From assembly GCA_032768795.1 (NCBI GenBank), contig CP136490.1:930001-994000 (forward strand): a DNA stretch of 64,000 nucleotides, read 5' to 3'. Shown here piece by piece: positions 24,115 through 33,705 of this stretch. The first letter of the stretch is position 1, and every line of letters begins with the position of its first letter. The notes under the pieces are model-generated. The model was not told the origin of the DNA, did no database searches, and saw nothing but the letters and a program-made list of their open reading frames with translations. Source of the DNA: Tremella fuciformis (lineage: Eukaryota; Basidiomycota; Tremellomycetes; Tremellales; Tremellaceae). Both the position numbers and the translations under genes were made by a program.

Positions 24115-25947
24115 TCAATCCACCCAGATCTCTAGCTTGCCCTCGGCCCGGCCCTTTGCCATGACCCTCGCGACATCCACGGCCGCCTCAAAGTCACCGT
24201 CGTCCTGCATGCTCAACGTGTCTCCATCCTCGTCCTTGAAGCGGATGTTCGGCTCGTCTGTCATCTCGGGGAACTTGGCGCGGATGGCGTCGAGGAAATC
24301 GGCAAACGAGTCGGTGGGCGAGATGGACATGCCGCGTGTGAGCTTGCCGACGTGGACCTGGTCGTTGAGCTACTCCAATCTGTGTTTCAGCTGAAGACTC
24401 ACCTTGACGCGGATCTTGACCATGTCGTAGAAGCTGCCCGTCTCAGAGATACCGTCGTCATACTTGCTCTCGGCCGTGCTCATCAAGCTTGGCGCGCGGC
24501 GCAATCCGCCTCCACCCCTGCTGCCAAAGCTGCTGGGAGGGCCGCGAGTGCTCGCCGACCGGGACGGGGCAGGGGCAGCGCCAACTGGGGTCTTCTTGGC
24601 CCACGCCTCAATCTTCTTGCCACCGATGGGCGGCAGCTCGGGAGGGATGTCATCGTCATATGCCCCGGGAGACTTGTAATAGTCGTCGTACAGCTCAGTC
24701 ACCCGCAGAGACTTTTTCTTGTCCTCCGGTGTCTGCAGGAGCTGTTCCGGCGGGGAGCCCGGGCGCTTGTCGGCGGAGGACCCGGACGCCGAGCGCTGTG
24801 GTGCCGGTCTGTCCCACGGGCGAGCGGAGGGGCTCGAGCCGCCAAGCGGGGACGAGCTGACATCGACCTTGGGCAAGACAGGCGGGGGAGTTGACGCAGT
24901 TGGCGTAACCCCCGGGATGCGGGCCCGCGAAGAGGGAGCTGCCGGCGTAATGGTGGTGTTGCTCCGCATCAGCGGACGAGGCGCATCAAGTGCGGCGATG
25001 GTGTTGCTTCGCGCCATACGGGCGGCGATGGGCGGCAGAGACGGGTCTGACGACAGGGCCAACGCGCCGACGCTGGCGGAGCGTGACAGCGGGTGGTTGG
25101 AGTCGAGCGGCGCGCCTGTCGGTGTCTGGCCACGTTGCAGGCGGGTGATGCCGGTGAAGGTAGTGTAAGCATCGTTGACGTCTGAAGCGGCGACCAGGAC
25201 CTGGCAATTAGTACTGTGCACTCGAGTCTTCCTCCGTGAGTGCCACCCACCGCCTTGCCCATGTAGTCCCTTGCAGCGAGATTCTTCAGCTTGCCCGGGG
25301 CGGGCTTGAAGAGCACGCCTACCGGGACGCTGAAGACATTGTAGTCTTTGCCTTGGTCGCGGATGGCGTCGTCAATGACGCCGTGCTCGGGGGCCTGTTT
25401 CTGAGTCGAAGCCTCGCGGAAGTCCTGCAAGCCCGACTCGACTTGGCCCATGTAGACCTTGGACAGCCCGCAGTTGAACAGGACCTCGGCGGAGTGTAGG
25501 CGGAAAGCAAGCCCGAGTTGCTCGTAATTACTGCCTGGTCAGCTACTCTCGCTCCTCTGAGCAGACAGCTAACTCACATAGTCTGATTGCCACGCATGTA
25601 CAACAGGGCATCTTCGAAATCTTTATGAGCCGCTTCGTATCTCCCCAGCATCTGCCTGTAAGCTCTCATGTCTGCTCTCACTAATGAGCTCAACGGGGAC
25701 ATACAAAGTTCGATACGCCTGCTTGATAGTATGCCGCAGTGAAATAGCCATCGAGAGTAGTAGCTTCGATGAAGCGCTCGACGGCCTCTTCGTGCCTGCC
25801 GAGAGTGGCGAGGATGATTCCGATGTTCCAGCAAATCTTGGACGTATCGGCGATCCGCTCGAAGCATCCGAGGGCCTGCTCGAAGTCCTGATCATCGTAC
25901 GCCTTGAGCGCCGCTGCCCATGTTTCTAGCTCAGCCTTGAGAGACAT
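24115..25947 (-). CDS. noxR: NoxR, p67phox-like regulator of NADPH oxidase
   Basis: NoxR binds Rac and activates fungal NoxA/NoxB superoxide-producing oxidases needed for hyphal differentiation. Exons are 25705-25947, 25578-25651, 25251-25530, 24403-25200 and 24115-24357 (545 residues). Four TPRs fill the first ~170 residues (AYDDQDFEQALGCFERIADT, NIGIILATLGRHEEAVERF, MLGRYEAAHKDFEDAL, CGLSKVYMGQVESGLQDF), followed by VFSVPVGVLFKPAPGKLKNL, the activation-domain-like segment. A Ser/Pro-rich linker leads to a C-terminal PB1 domain (KVHVGKLTRGMSIS to RFKDEDGDTLSMQDDGD). No SH3 domain is seen, as usual for fungal NoxR. It diverges from the transhydrogenase gene. Confidence 0.93.
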
Positions 25948-26789
25948 GTCCAGGAAGTGTGTCTATTGTCTGTGGTCGTCGTCAAGCGCCCAAAGTGCCG
26001 CGAAGGTGTTTTGGGTGATGTGGTACAACAAGCAAGAGTGGGACTGCGTCTGGATGAAGGATATGATCGGCCAGCGATGGTGCAGGAACGAGTGCGCAAA
26101 AGTGAGTCCAGCTCAGACAAACAAAAGAGACGAAATGAAAAGACGAAGGCGAGACGAAAGAGGGTGAGAGTCCTGTCCATGGGGCATCAGCCATCAGCAG
26201 GGTGTCTTTTGACTGCGGGCTTCTGGCGGTCTCCACGATGCACCCATGAGAGTGCGACGGCCGTGAGAATGCCGAGAGCAGGTAGTCAACGTGACTGAAA
26301 AGCTTTGACATGGCGACGGCGCGATGTCGCTCGGGGCATAAGGGGTTTAGGAGCTAGACCGTCAGGGCTGTTGGCTGGAATGGGCGGTCGCTAGGTGACG
26401 ATGCAGTCAGAGTCCGATGTCGGGACCGTTAAATGCGTTCCGACGACCGCTTGTAGCGGCCAGGGAGTGGAGCTATATCTCCCAAGACCCCGGTATCTTG
26501 CCTGGGCAATGTTAAATGGTGAGTGCCGACAAAGATGTGTAATAGCGAGACCATCTTGCCAGTTGCTTTCATAGGAAGAGGGTCTCTTTACGTAACATTC
26601 CCAGTTTCTCCGGTTTAGCCGGTGTGGGTGTGGGTGTGTGGAGACCCCCGGGGATCGCCGAGATACCCCGGACCGAGCAGGGCCGAAGGGGAAGGGGCGA
26701 CGAGATCAATGGGCACTACTAGACCCACTCAGCCCATCAGCACATGCACTTCTCCCTCTCTTCGCCTCTCCCAATCTCTTTCGTTCAAG
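25948..26789. promoter_or_regulatory. 842-bp divergent region between noxR and transhydrogenase
   Basis: No gene is visible. A perfect TTACGTAA palindrome lies at 26588-26595 and a TGTGGG-type short repeat near 26621-26640. Confidence 0.55.
26588..26595. promoter_or_regulatory. TTACGTAA palindrome
   Basis: bZIP-type (CRE/Yap-like) palindrome, 195 nt before the transhydrogenase ATG. One of four identical sites in the window. Confidence 0.45.
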
Positions 26790-29700
26790 ATGAGGGTATT
26801 GGAGAAGGCCTGGCTCACCTCGAGCCAGGCAGCGATGTTCCAGCTGAGGAATGGGGGGGGCTGTACGCGTTCTGGTACGCATTCCTTGATTATTTCGACT
26901 GCGTATTCGATGCTGATGGATCAGGGCCCTTGCGATCTTGGGCTCGCCAGGCTCACAGAGCCTTTGCCAACACATCGCGTCGACTCGATAGTCAGACGAC
27001 CGGCAATGCCTCCTCAGAGCCGGAGGGTGTCCCTTACTCGACATTGACCGTCGGCGTGCCCACCGAGATCTTCCCCAACGAGCGCCGAGTCAGTGTGACG
27101 CCCGCTGGAGTCCAGTCCTTGCTCAAGAAGGGCTTCTCCAGAGTCCTCGTCTCTCCAGGTGCAGGGCACGAGTCGAGTTTCCGGGACGAGGACTACACCA
27201 AGGCGGGCGCGACAATCTCTTCGGACCCGTTCTCGGCAGACATCGTGCTCAAAGTCCGGCCACCCATGCTTGACTCTCACGAAGCCGACGCCCTGCGCGA
27301 GGGCTCGACATTGATATCATTCCTCTACCCAGGGGTCAACAAGGATCTGGTAGAGCTCCTGCGATCTCGAGGCGTGACGAGCTTCGGCATGGACGCGATC
27401 CCTCGTATATCTCGAGCCCAAGTCTTCGACGCCCTAAGCAGCATGGCGAACATCGCTGGGTACAGGGCGGTCCTGGAAGCTAGCAATGCGTTTGGGAGGT
27501 TCTTGACAGGACAAACGACCGCAGCGGGCAGGATCCCGCCGGGCAAGGTTCTCGTCATTGGAGGGGGCGTGGCGGGTCTCAGTGCCATCACCACCGCCAA
27601 GCGGATGGGTGCGATCGTTCGAGGTTTCGATACCCGTCCCGTGGTCAAGGAGCAGGTGGAGAGTCTCGGCGCCGAATTTTTGACTGTAGATATGCAGGAA
27701 GATGGCAGTGGACAAGGAGGGTACGCCAAGGAGATGTCCAAGGTGGGTTCTGTCCCAAGGTTCCCGTAGGTGCCCGGGCGGCCCGCTCACAGACAGGCAT
27801 TCCTCGACGCTGAGATGGCACTCTTCCTACAGCAAGCCAAAGAAGTCGATATCATCATCACGACCGCTCTCATCCCTGGTCGTCCCGCTCCCAAGCTCAT
27901 CACCCGTGAACACGTTGAGGCCATGAAGCCGGGTTCGGTCATTGTGGATTTGGCGGCCGAAACAGGCGGGAACTGCGAACTCACTCAGCCGGGCGAGTGG
28001 ATCACCTACAACGGAGTGACAATCTTGGGCTACACGGACCTTCCATCTCGGCTCCCCACACAGTCAAGCACCCTGTATTCGAACAACATCACCAAGTTTC
28101 TGCTTTCTATCGGCGGCGATGGACGGTATACCATCGACTTGAAGGATGAAGTGGTACGGCGTTCGATAGTCACGCACCGGAAAGAGGTTCTCTGGCCTGC
28201 GCCTGCAGCACCCACAACCGCGCCTCCACCAATAGCTGCCGCTCCAACACCGGCTAAGATGGACACGCCCAAAGTCGAGGTCACACCTTGGCAAAAGTCT
28301 GTTCGCGATGTGACGGCTCTGACGGGAGGAATGGGTGGCGCTTTGGCTCTCGGCAAAGCAACTGGACCTGCATTCATGGACCTCTTTACCACTCTTGGCT
28401 TGGCTGGCATTGTCGGATTCCGAGCAGTGTGGAGCGTCACTCCGGCCTTGCACTCGCCTCTCATGTGTGAGTGCTGCCCCAAAGTCATCTCCGTATGGAA
28501 GCTGAGAAGAAGCTGTCACTAACGCCCTTTCCGGTCTCGTCGGTGTCGGTGGTCTATTCGTCATGGGCGGAGGGTACCTGCCTCATACATTCCCACAATG
28601 GCTGGGTGCCGCCAGTGTCTTCTTGGCCAACCTGAGTATGTCTGCACTCGCATTGGAATACAACGGGCTCACCCCTCCAAGACATCTTCGGAGGCTTCCT
28701 CATCACCAAACGCATGCTGGATCTATTCAAACGTCCTACTGACCCACCCGAATACGGCTGGCTGTACTCGGTTCCCGCTGCTCTGTTCGGTGGTGGCTTC
28801 CTCTATGCCGCCAGCAGCGGTATGGCGGGACTAGTCTCGGCTGGATACTTCATCAGCACCATGCTCAGCATCGGAGCCCTCACTGGCTTGTCCTCCCAGA
28901 CATCAGCGAGGATAGGCAATGCGCTCGGAATCATCGGCGTGTTTGTCGGGATTCTCGCCACGCTTCTGGCCGTCGGCTTCACCGAGGAACAGCTCGTCCA
29001 GTTTGGAGGTCTTGTGGTGCTGGGTGGCGGGCTCGGCTTGGCGATCGGCAGACGAGTCAGCCCGATGCAGCTGCCACAGACAGTCGCCGCGCTGCACAGT
29101 GTCGTTGGTCTGGCCGCGGTGATGACCTCGGCTGGCAGTGTCCTCGATGGCCACACGACGCCCTTACACTTGACCACCGCATACCTGGGTGTCTTGATCG
29201 GTGGAATCACGTTCACGGGTGCGTCAGATGCTATCAGTCCTGCAGCAAAATCTCACCAACAGGATCTATTGTCGCATTCCTCAAACTGGCCGGAAGGGTG
29301 TCGTCGCGTCCAACGATTCTGCCTGGCAGACACCTCATCAACTCGTCCTTGTTCGCGGCGAACATGGCAACAATGGGAACATTCATCACCATGGCTCCAA
29401 CCGCTCCATTGATAGGAGCCGCTTGCTTGGCTGGCAATGCAGCTCTGTCCTTCCTGCAAGGTTGGACGACGTCTGCCGCCATCGGCGGCGCGGACATGCC
29501 GGTCTTGGTCACAGTCCTCAATGCGTACAGTGGTTTTGCATTGGTCGCCGAAGGGTTTATGCTGGACAACATGCTCCTCACCAGTGTGGGCAGTCTGATC
29601 GGCGCCAGCGGCAGCATCTTGTCGTACATCATGGTATGCTATTCTCTGATGGGAGGTCCAAGTCTGACCGGACAGTGTCGCGCAATGAATCGCAGTCTGA

Positions 29701-30396
29701 CGAATGTTATTTTCGGTGGTATAGCCCAGACCACTGCAACCGACGACAAGATAAAAGGCCTTTCGGTGACGCGGACAAATGTCGAGGAGGTGGTCGACAT
29801 GCTCGGCGGTGCCGAGCAGGTGATCATCGTGAGTCATCCGTCTGGTCGAGGTCGGTAATATCTGAACTCAACTTCAGGTTCCCGGATACGGGATGGCCGT
29901 GGCGAAAGCCCAGTATGCGATTGCCGAAATGATTGCTACGCTGCGCTCAAAGGGCGTCACAACTCGTTTCGGCATTCATCCCGTCGCCGGGCGCATGCCT
30001 GGGCAGTGCAATGTCTTGCTGGCGGAAGCGGGCGTCCCATACGATGTCGTGCTGGAGATGGACGAGATCAACGATGATTTCAAAGAAACAGATGTCGTCT
30101 TGGTGATCGGGGCAAACGACACGGTCAATCCGATCGCGCTCGAGCCAGGCAGCCCTATTGCAGGTATGCCGGTGCTGAATGTGTGGAAGAGCAAGCAGGT
30201 GGTGGTGATGAAGCGAGGTATGGCGGCTGGTGAGTCTTTGCCTCAACCTCTAACACTCCAACAGGCAAGCTGATTAAAAGGTTACGCCGAAGTGCCGAAT
30301 CCTCTGTTCTACTATCCCAACACGAAGATGCTGTTCGGGGACGCCAAGACCACCTGTGAGGCGCTGAGCCAGGGTCTGAAGGCCAAACAGGATTGA
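26790..30396 (+). CDS. NNT: mitochondrial NAD(P) transhydrogenase, fused alpha-beta
   Basis: The enzyme passes hydride from NADH to NADP+ driven by the proton gradient, making mitochondrial NADPH. Exons are 26790-26862, 26925-27742, 27797-28466, 28513-28635, 28682-29218, 29263-29633, 29676-29828, 29878-30229 and 30281-30396 (1070 residues, close to the animal enzyme). A basic presequence ([19 protein letters not shown]) precedes the PntA part: [40 protein letters not shown] and [16 protein letters not shown] membrane domain follows ([16 protein letters not shown] to SYIM), then the NADP-binding domain with [36 protein letters not shown] and [10 protein letters not shown]. Domain order is that of the single-chain eukaryotic form. 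Confidence 0.96.
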
Positions 30397-30558
30397 GAGC
30401 TTTGTCGCCTGCTGGCGGGCGGCAAGGGTGTTTGAGGATCAGTTGTTATATCAGGTAGAATCAGCTGTGAGAAGAAGGTTCAGATGTGTCGGATGCTCTT
30501 ATTGCATGCGAAATGTGCTCCTACTTCTGGTGTTTTATATTCACCCTCTCAAGTCTGA

Positions 30559-31040
30559 CTACTTCGACCCGATCGTGCGCCCCTTGTCCGTCCCCTTTTG
30601 CGTGTTGCCCGTAACGTCGTCGTCGCCCGGCCTGTCCACCTCCGCCTGCCGCACCTTATCCTCGGGCCCACCAGCGCCTTCAAAATCGCTAGCCCGGGTC
30701 TGTCTGCATAGTCAGGTCCACCTCATCCGGGTTCCCTAAGGCGAGGAGAAGTGGGACAAACCTTCCGGACCCCTTGAAGATCTCCCCGCCTTCCTCGTCC
30801 GGGATGACAGGGTCCTCACCGCGCTTCGTTCCGCCCACTTGGACGGTCGAGCCGGGAAACTTGGCAGTGACGTTCTCGTTGACACCCGAGTCGGCGCCTG
30901 TCATCGGTATCAGCCACGACCATGACAACACGCCTGAGGGGGAGGGACGGACTGGAATCTGACTGTCGGCCTGTGCCTGCTATCGCAGAGGGCGAGTTGA
31001 TGTCTGCCTCGGCTTGTCGGATGATCTCTGCGTCTGACAT
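30559..31040 (-). CDS. small hydrophilic protein, unrecognised
   Basis: Exons are 30953-31040, 30762-30897 and 30559-30703 (122 residues). The ATG at 31040 opens a frame that stays open across two introns (55 and 58 nt) to a TAG at 30559. The protein is acidic and polar: it begins MSDAEIIRQAEADINSPSA, has GEDPVIPDEEGGEIFKGSGR in the middle and EGAGGPEDKVRQ near the end. No signal peptide, membrane segment or catalytic motif is seen. It resembles the small Gly/Asp/Glu-rich hypothetical proteins common in basidiomycetes, an impression only. The exon 1 donor (GTCCGT) is the least certain boundary. It converges on the transhydrogenase gene. Confidence 0.6.
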
Positions 31041-31374
31041 CTTATGGATTGCTCCTGCGTCTCCGTCCTTGTCGAAGTTGAACGTCAATACAGAGACAGT
31101 AGGGCTATATGTTGGGTGAGCGGCTGGTGTGGAGGGGTGACGTCAGGTAGCATAGTGCGATGAGGGTTATGTCACCATCGCTCGACGAGTATATCGAGAT
31201 CGTACGCCTGGCAAAGGCAATCCACTTACGAGAGCAGATCTGCCCACCTACAACCAGGGTCGACGCCGACGTAACAGGACAGAAAGCCGTTGAATAGCTC
31301 TGAACGATTGTTACGCGAGGGAAAACAGGCGGCGCACGGTCCGACCGGGTGGGGTAGAGTGGGGGAGACATGCA
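31041..31374. other. intergenic region, possible 5' UTR
   Basis: Lies between two minus-strand genes. It holds an open frame on the minus strand (31105-31371) with no recognisable motif. A strong donor (AAG|GTGAGC) at the end of the upstream gene could splice into this stretch, but no acceptor is convincing. Confidence 0.35.
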
Positions 31375-32060
31375 TCAGAGCCACTGCGCCTCTGCATCGC
31401 TCACCTTGTCAAACTTGGACAGATCGTCCGGTCTGACACCCTCCACCAAGCCCTGCTGTCTCTGCTTCTTGGACAACCGCGTCAATGGCGTATCCCCCTT
31501 CTCGCCGTTCATCGCGCGCCACGTGCTCGCCACCCATCGTTCACCGCCTTCGCCCGACTGGACCGGTCTGGACCATACCAGAGACTCCCATAGTTTTCGG
31601 TACGACCTCTGCACGAGTCGGGGAGTCAAGCCTGTGGTGGCGCGCCATGTCCCGGGGTTGGCTCGCGTCGCTCGAGCAGGCGGAAGGGGGTATGGCTTCA
31701 CTGGGACTACCTGTCGACTTGCGTTTATCGGGAATACGCGCTGTAGGTGCGCCGGCAGGTGTGTGAAACTCGGAAGAAGATGGGCATTGATCGCTCTCGT
31801 GTCTAGGTCGACTCCCGCGAGTATCCTCAGCGACTCGGCGACTCCCCGTCCCTCCCATCCGGTACCAACTGTCGACCCACGCTGCTGTGGGAGGACCAAC
31901 GGAGAGCGCAAAAGGGACCAGTCACGCCGAATCTTGTCTCTACGGTCTTTGTGGATCGCGGTATCAGGCAGGGTCGTCTTGGCTCGTTCCGTCCGGTCCT
32001 GGGGCCCAATAGCTTTGGGAAGGAAAGGGGCCAAGGGCGCGGGAATACGGGACGAGTCAT
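31375..32060 (-). CDS. unrecognised basic protein, possibly mitochondrial
   Basis: A long open frame (31375-32033 and a little beyond) encodes about 215 residues rich in Arg, Pro and Trp, with DKIRRDWSLLRSPLVLP, LRILAGVDLDTRAINAHLLP and RSYRKLWESLVWSRP as distinctive stretches. It has no ATG at its 5' end. The ATG at 32060 can join it if a 41-nt intron (32013-32053, GTCCCG...CAAAG) is removed; this is an inference. At the 3' end the frame stops at 31375, but a strong donor sits 20 nt before the stop. Function not recognised. The adjacent LYR gene begins upstream on the same strand. Confidence 0.45.
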
Positions 32061-32101
32061 GATCAGGCTGAGGCCAAGATCGCCGGACGTTCTGCCTCGG
32101 A

Positions 32102-32570
32102 TCAGAACATAGTCTTAGGCTCCACCGAGAGCCTCACATTGACCAATGACCACCTCACAGCTCTACGCTGGCCGTACGCTACTTGCAGTAGTCGCTGAAG
32201 CGCATGGTTGTGACCCGAGACGGCGGCTCGTAGTTTGTCCAATTCCTAGCCGTGAATATCTAAGACCATCCGTCACGCCGCAGCTCACCTTGCGAGCATT
32301 CCGGAATGCCCTCTTAGCCCGGATCTCTCTCAGACTTGTACCGCTCGAACTGCCTTGCTCAACATCTTGCGCACTGGCCTCGCGAGCCGTCCTCAACAGT
32401 CCCCGAAAGCGATACGACAACACCGTCCAGACGTGCGGGTCGGGCAGGTGGCGCAAATGCTGCAAGTAGGAGCGGTACAGCTGCCTTGTCGTCATTGCCG
32501 GCGAAGCCGACATGCTCATGATGAGCAATAGACCGGACGAAACGCGTTTCGAAATCAAATTCCGACGCAT
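32102..32570 (-). CDS. LYR-motif (Complex1_LYR) mitochondrial protein
   Basis: LYR proteins are small basic mitochondrial proteins that bind acyl-ACP and assist respiratory-complex or Fe-S assembly. Exons are 32289-32570 and 32102-32245 (141 residues). The N-terminus MRRNLISKRVSSGLLL has the composition of a presequence. The motif RQLYRSYLQHLRHLPDP then WTVLSYRFR is a clear LYR helix with the downstream Phe. The second exon gives KLRAAVSGHNHALQRLLQVA, a further helix. Which family member it is (assembly factor for complex I, II, III or Fe-S) cannot be told. The start is the ATG at 32570; an internal ATG at 32519 would remove the presequence. Confidence 0.72.
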
Positions 32571-32791
32571 CCTCGACTTCGCATGGTTCAGCGATCGGAC
32601 TTTCGGCCATGTACCACGTGTCAGTGACGTAGCTGGAGGCGTGAGTCACCGATGATGCTCATGATCGTCTGTTACGAGTACTGCTACAAGACGGTAGACA
32701 GGCTGACGAGCTCAACAGCCGCATCCCGCATCGTCACTCTCGACCAATAGCAAATGTGAGTCTACTCTTCTTCAGACAGTAACCCGCGCTG

Positions 32792-33618
32792 ATGTCGTCT
32801 TCTCTTCGCTTGCCGCTACTCCTCCACCCTTTCCGCACTCGCCTCCCCACACGGCCCCTCTGCGCCGCCCGCCTCGCCCGTGCGTCCCAACTGCCCCGAT
32901 CAGCCTTCAGCAGCTCCCCCAGAATGTCCGACCAATACACCCAAGCCAGCGGCGCCGGCCCCGCGCTCTCAGAGAAGCTCGACGCCCTTCGCGCCTTTGT
33001 CGGCCGGCACAAGATTGTCATGCTGGTCACGCGGGCGCCGGGCGGCGCGCTCCACTCGCGCTGCATGGCCATTGCGGACATTACGCCCGACTGGAAGATC
33101 CGCTTCATCTACGACAACGAGAGCTACAAGGACACCGAGGTCGGGCTTGAGTATGCCCCTTTCTCCATTCGAGAATATCGGTAGGCTTACACTCAGCGAC
33201 CATGTCAACATTGCGATCAATGGCATGGATAAGAACGACGGCTGGGCTTCCATCGCCGGCAAGGCAAGGTGTGTCATCCCTTTCCTTCCTGATTCGAAGG
33301 TCGTCCTTACTGACTATTAGCCGCAATAACGAAGAGGGGCTCGTGGCGCAGCTGTACAACCCATCGCTCAAGGCGTGGTTTGGCGACAAGGGCGATGGCG
33401 TGCGAAACGGAGAGCCGTCCGACCCTCGCATGACGGTCCTCGAGGTCAAGATTGACGAGGTCAGGCATTTCCACCAGACCAAGACGAGCATTGGGACGGC
33501 AGTCGACGTCGTGGCTAGCGCGATCACGGGCAGCGTCGCCACCCCAGGAGAGGTCAGGACTATCACCGGCCAGGAGATCGCCCAGGCGTGGGCCAAGGGG
33601 GAGCTCAAGGAGCCGTGA
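32792..33618 (+). CDS. bli-3: BLI-3-like protein, pyridoxamine-phosphate oxidase (FMN split-barrel) fold
   Basis: BLI-3 of Neurospora is a blue-light-induced protein of the general stress protein 26 / PNPOx-like family, flavin-binding fold, reaction unknown. Exons are 32792-33150, 33197-33268 and 33321-33618 (242 residues). The first ~45 residues are Arg/Leu/Pro-rich without acids, a possible mitochondrial presequence; MSDQYTQ at residue 45 could be a second start. The core shows GRHKIVMLVTRAPGGALHSR, CMAIADITPDWKIRFIYDN, DGWASIAGKA and YNPSLKAWFGDKGDG, with PRMTVLEVKIDEVRHF. It converges on the Pol X gene, 87 nt between stops. Confidence 0.88.
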
Positions 33619-33705
33619 TTGCACAACAGCTCAAAGTGGAACACTCAACAACATGTAGCATGCAAATGACCATTGATTCACACGTTACAACAACTCCAGT
33701 ACAAC

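Noticed and set aside
31105..31371. A minus-strand frame as a second exon of the 31375-32060 gene.
   Set aside because: It is in phase with the strong donor only through a 105-nt intron with weak acceptor; composition is not protein-like. Left unannotated.
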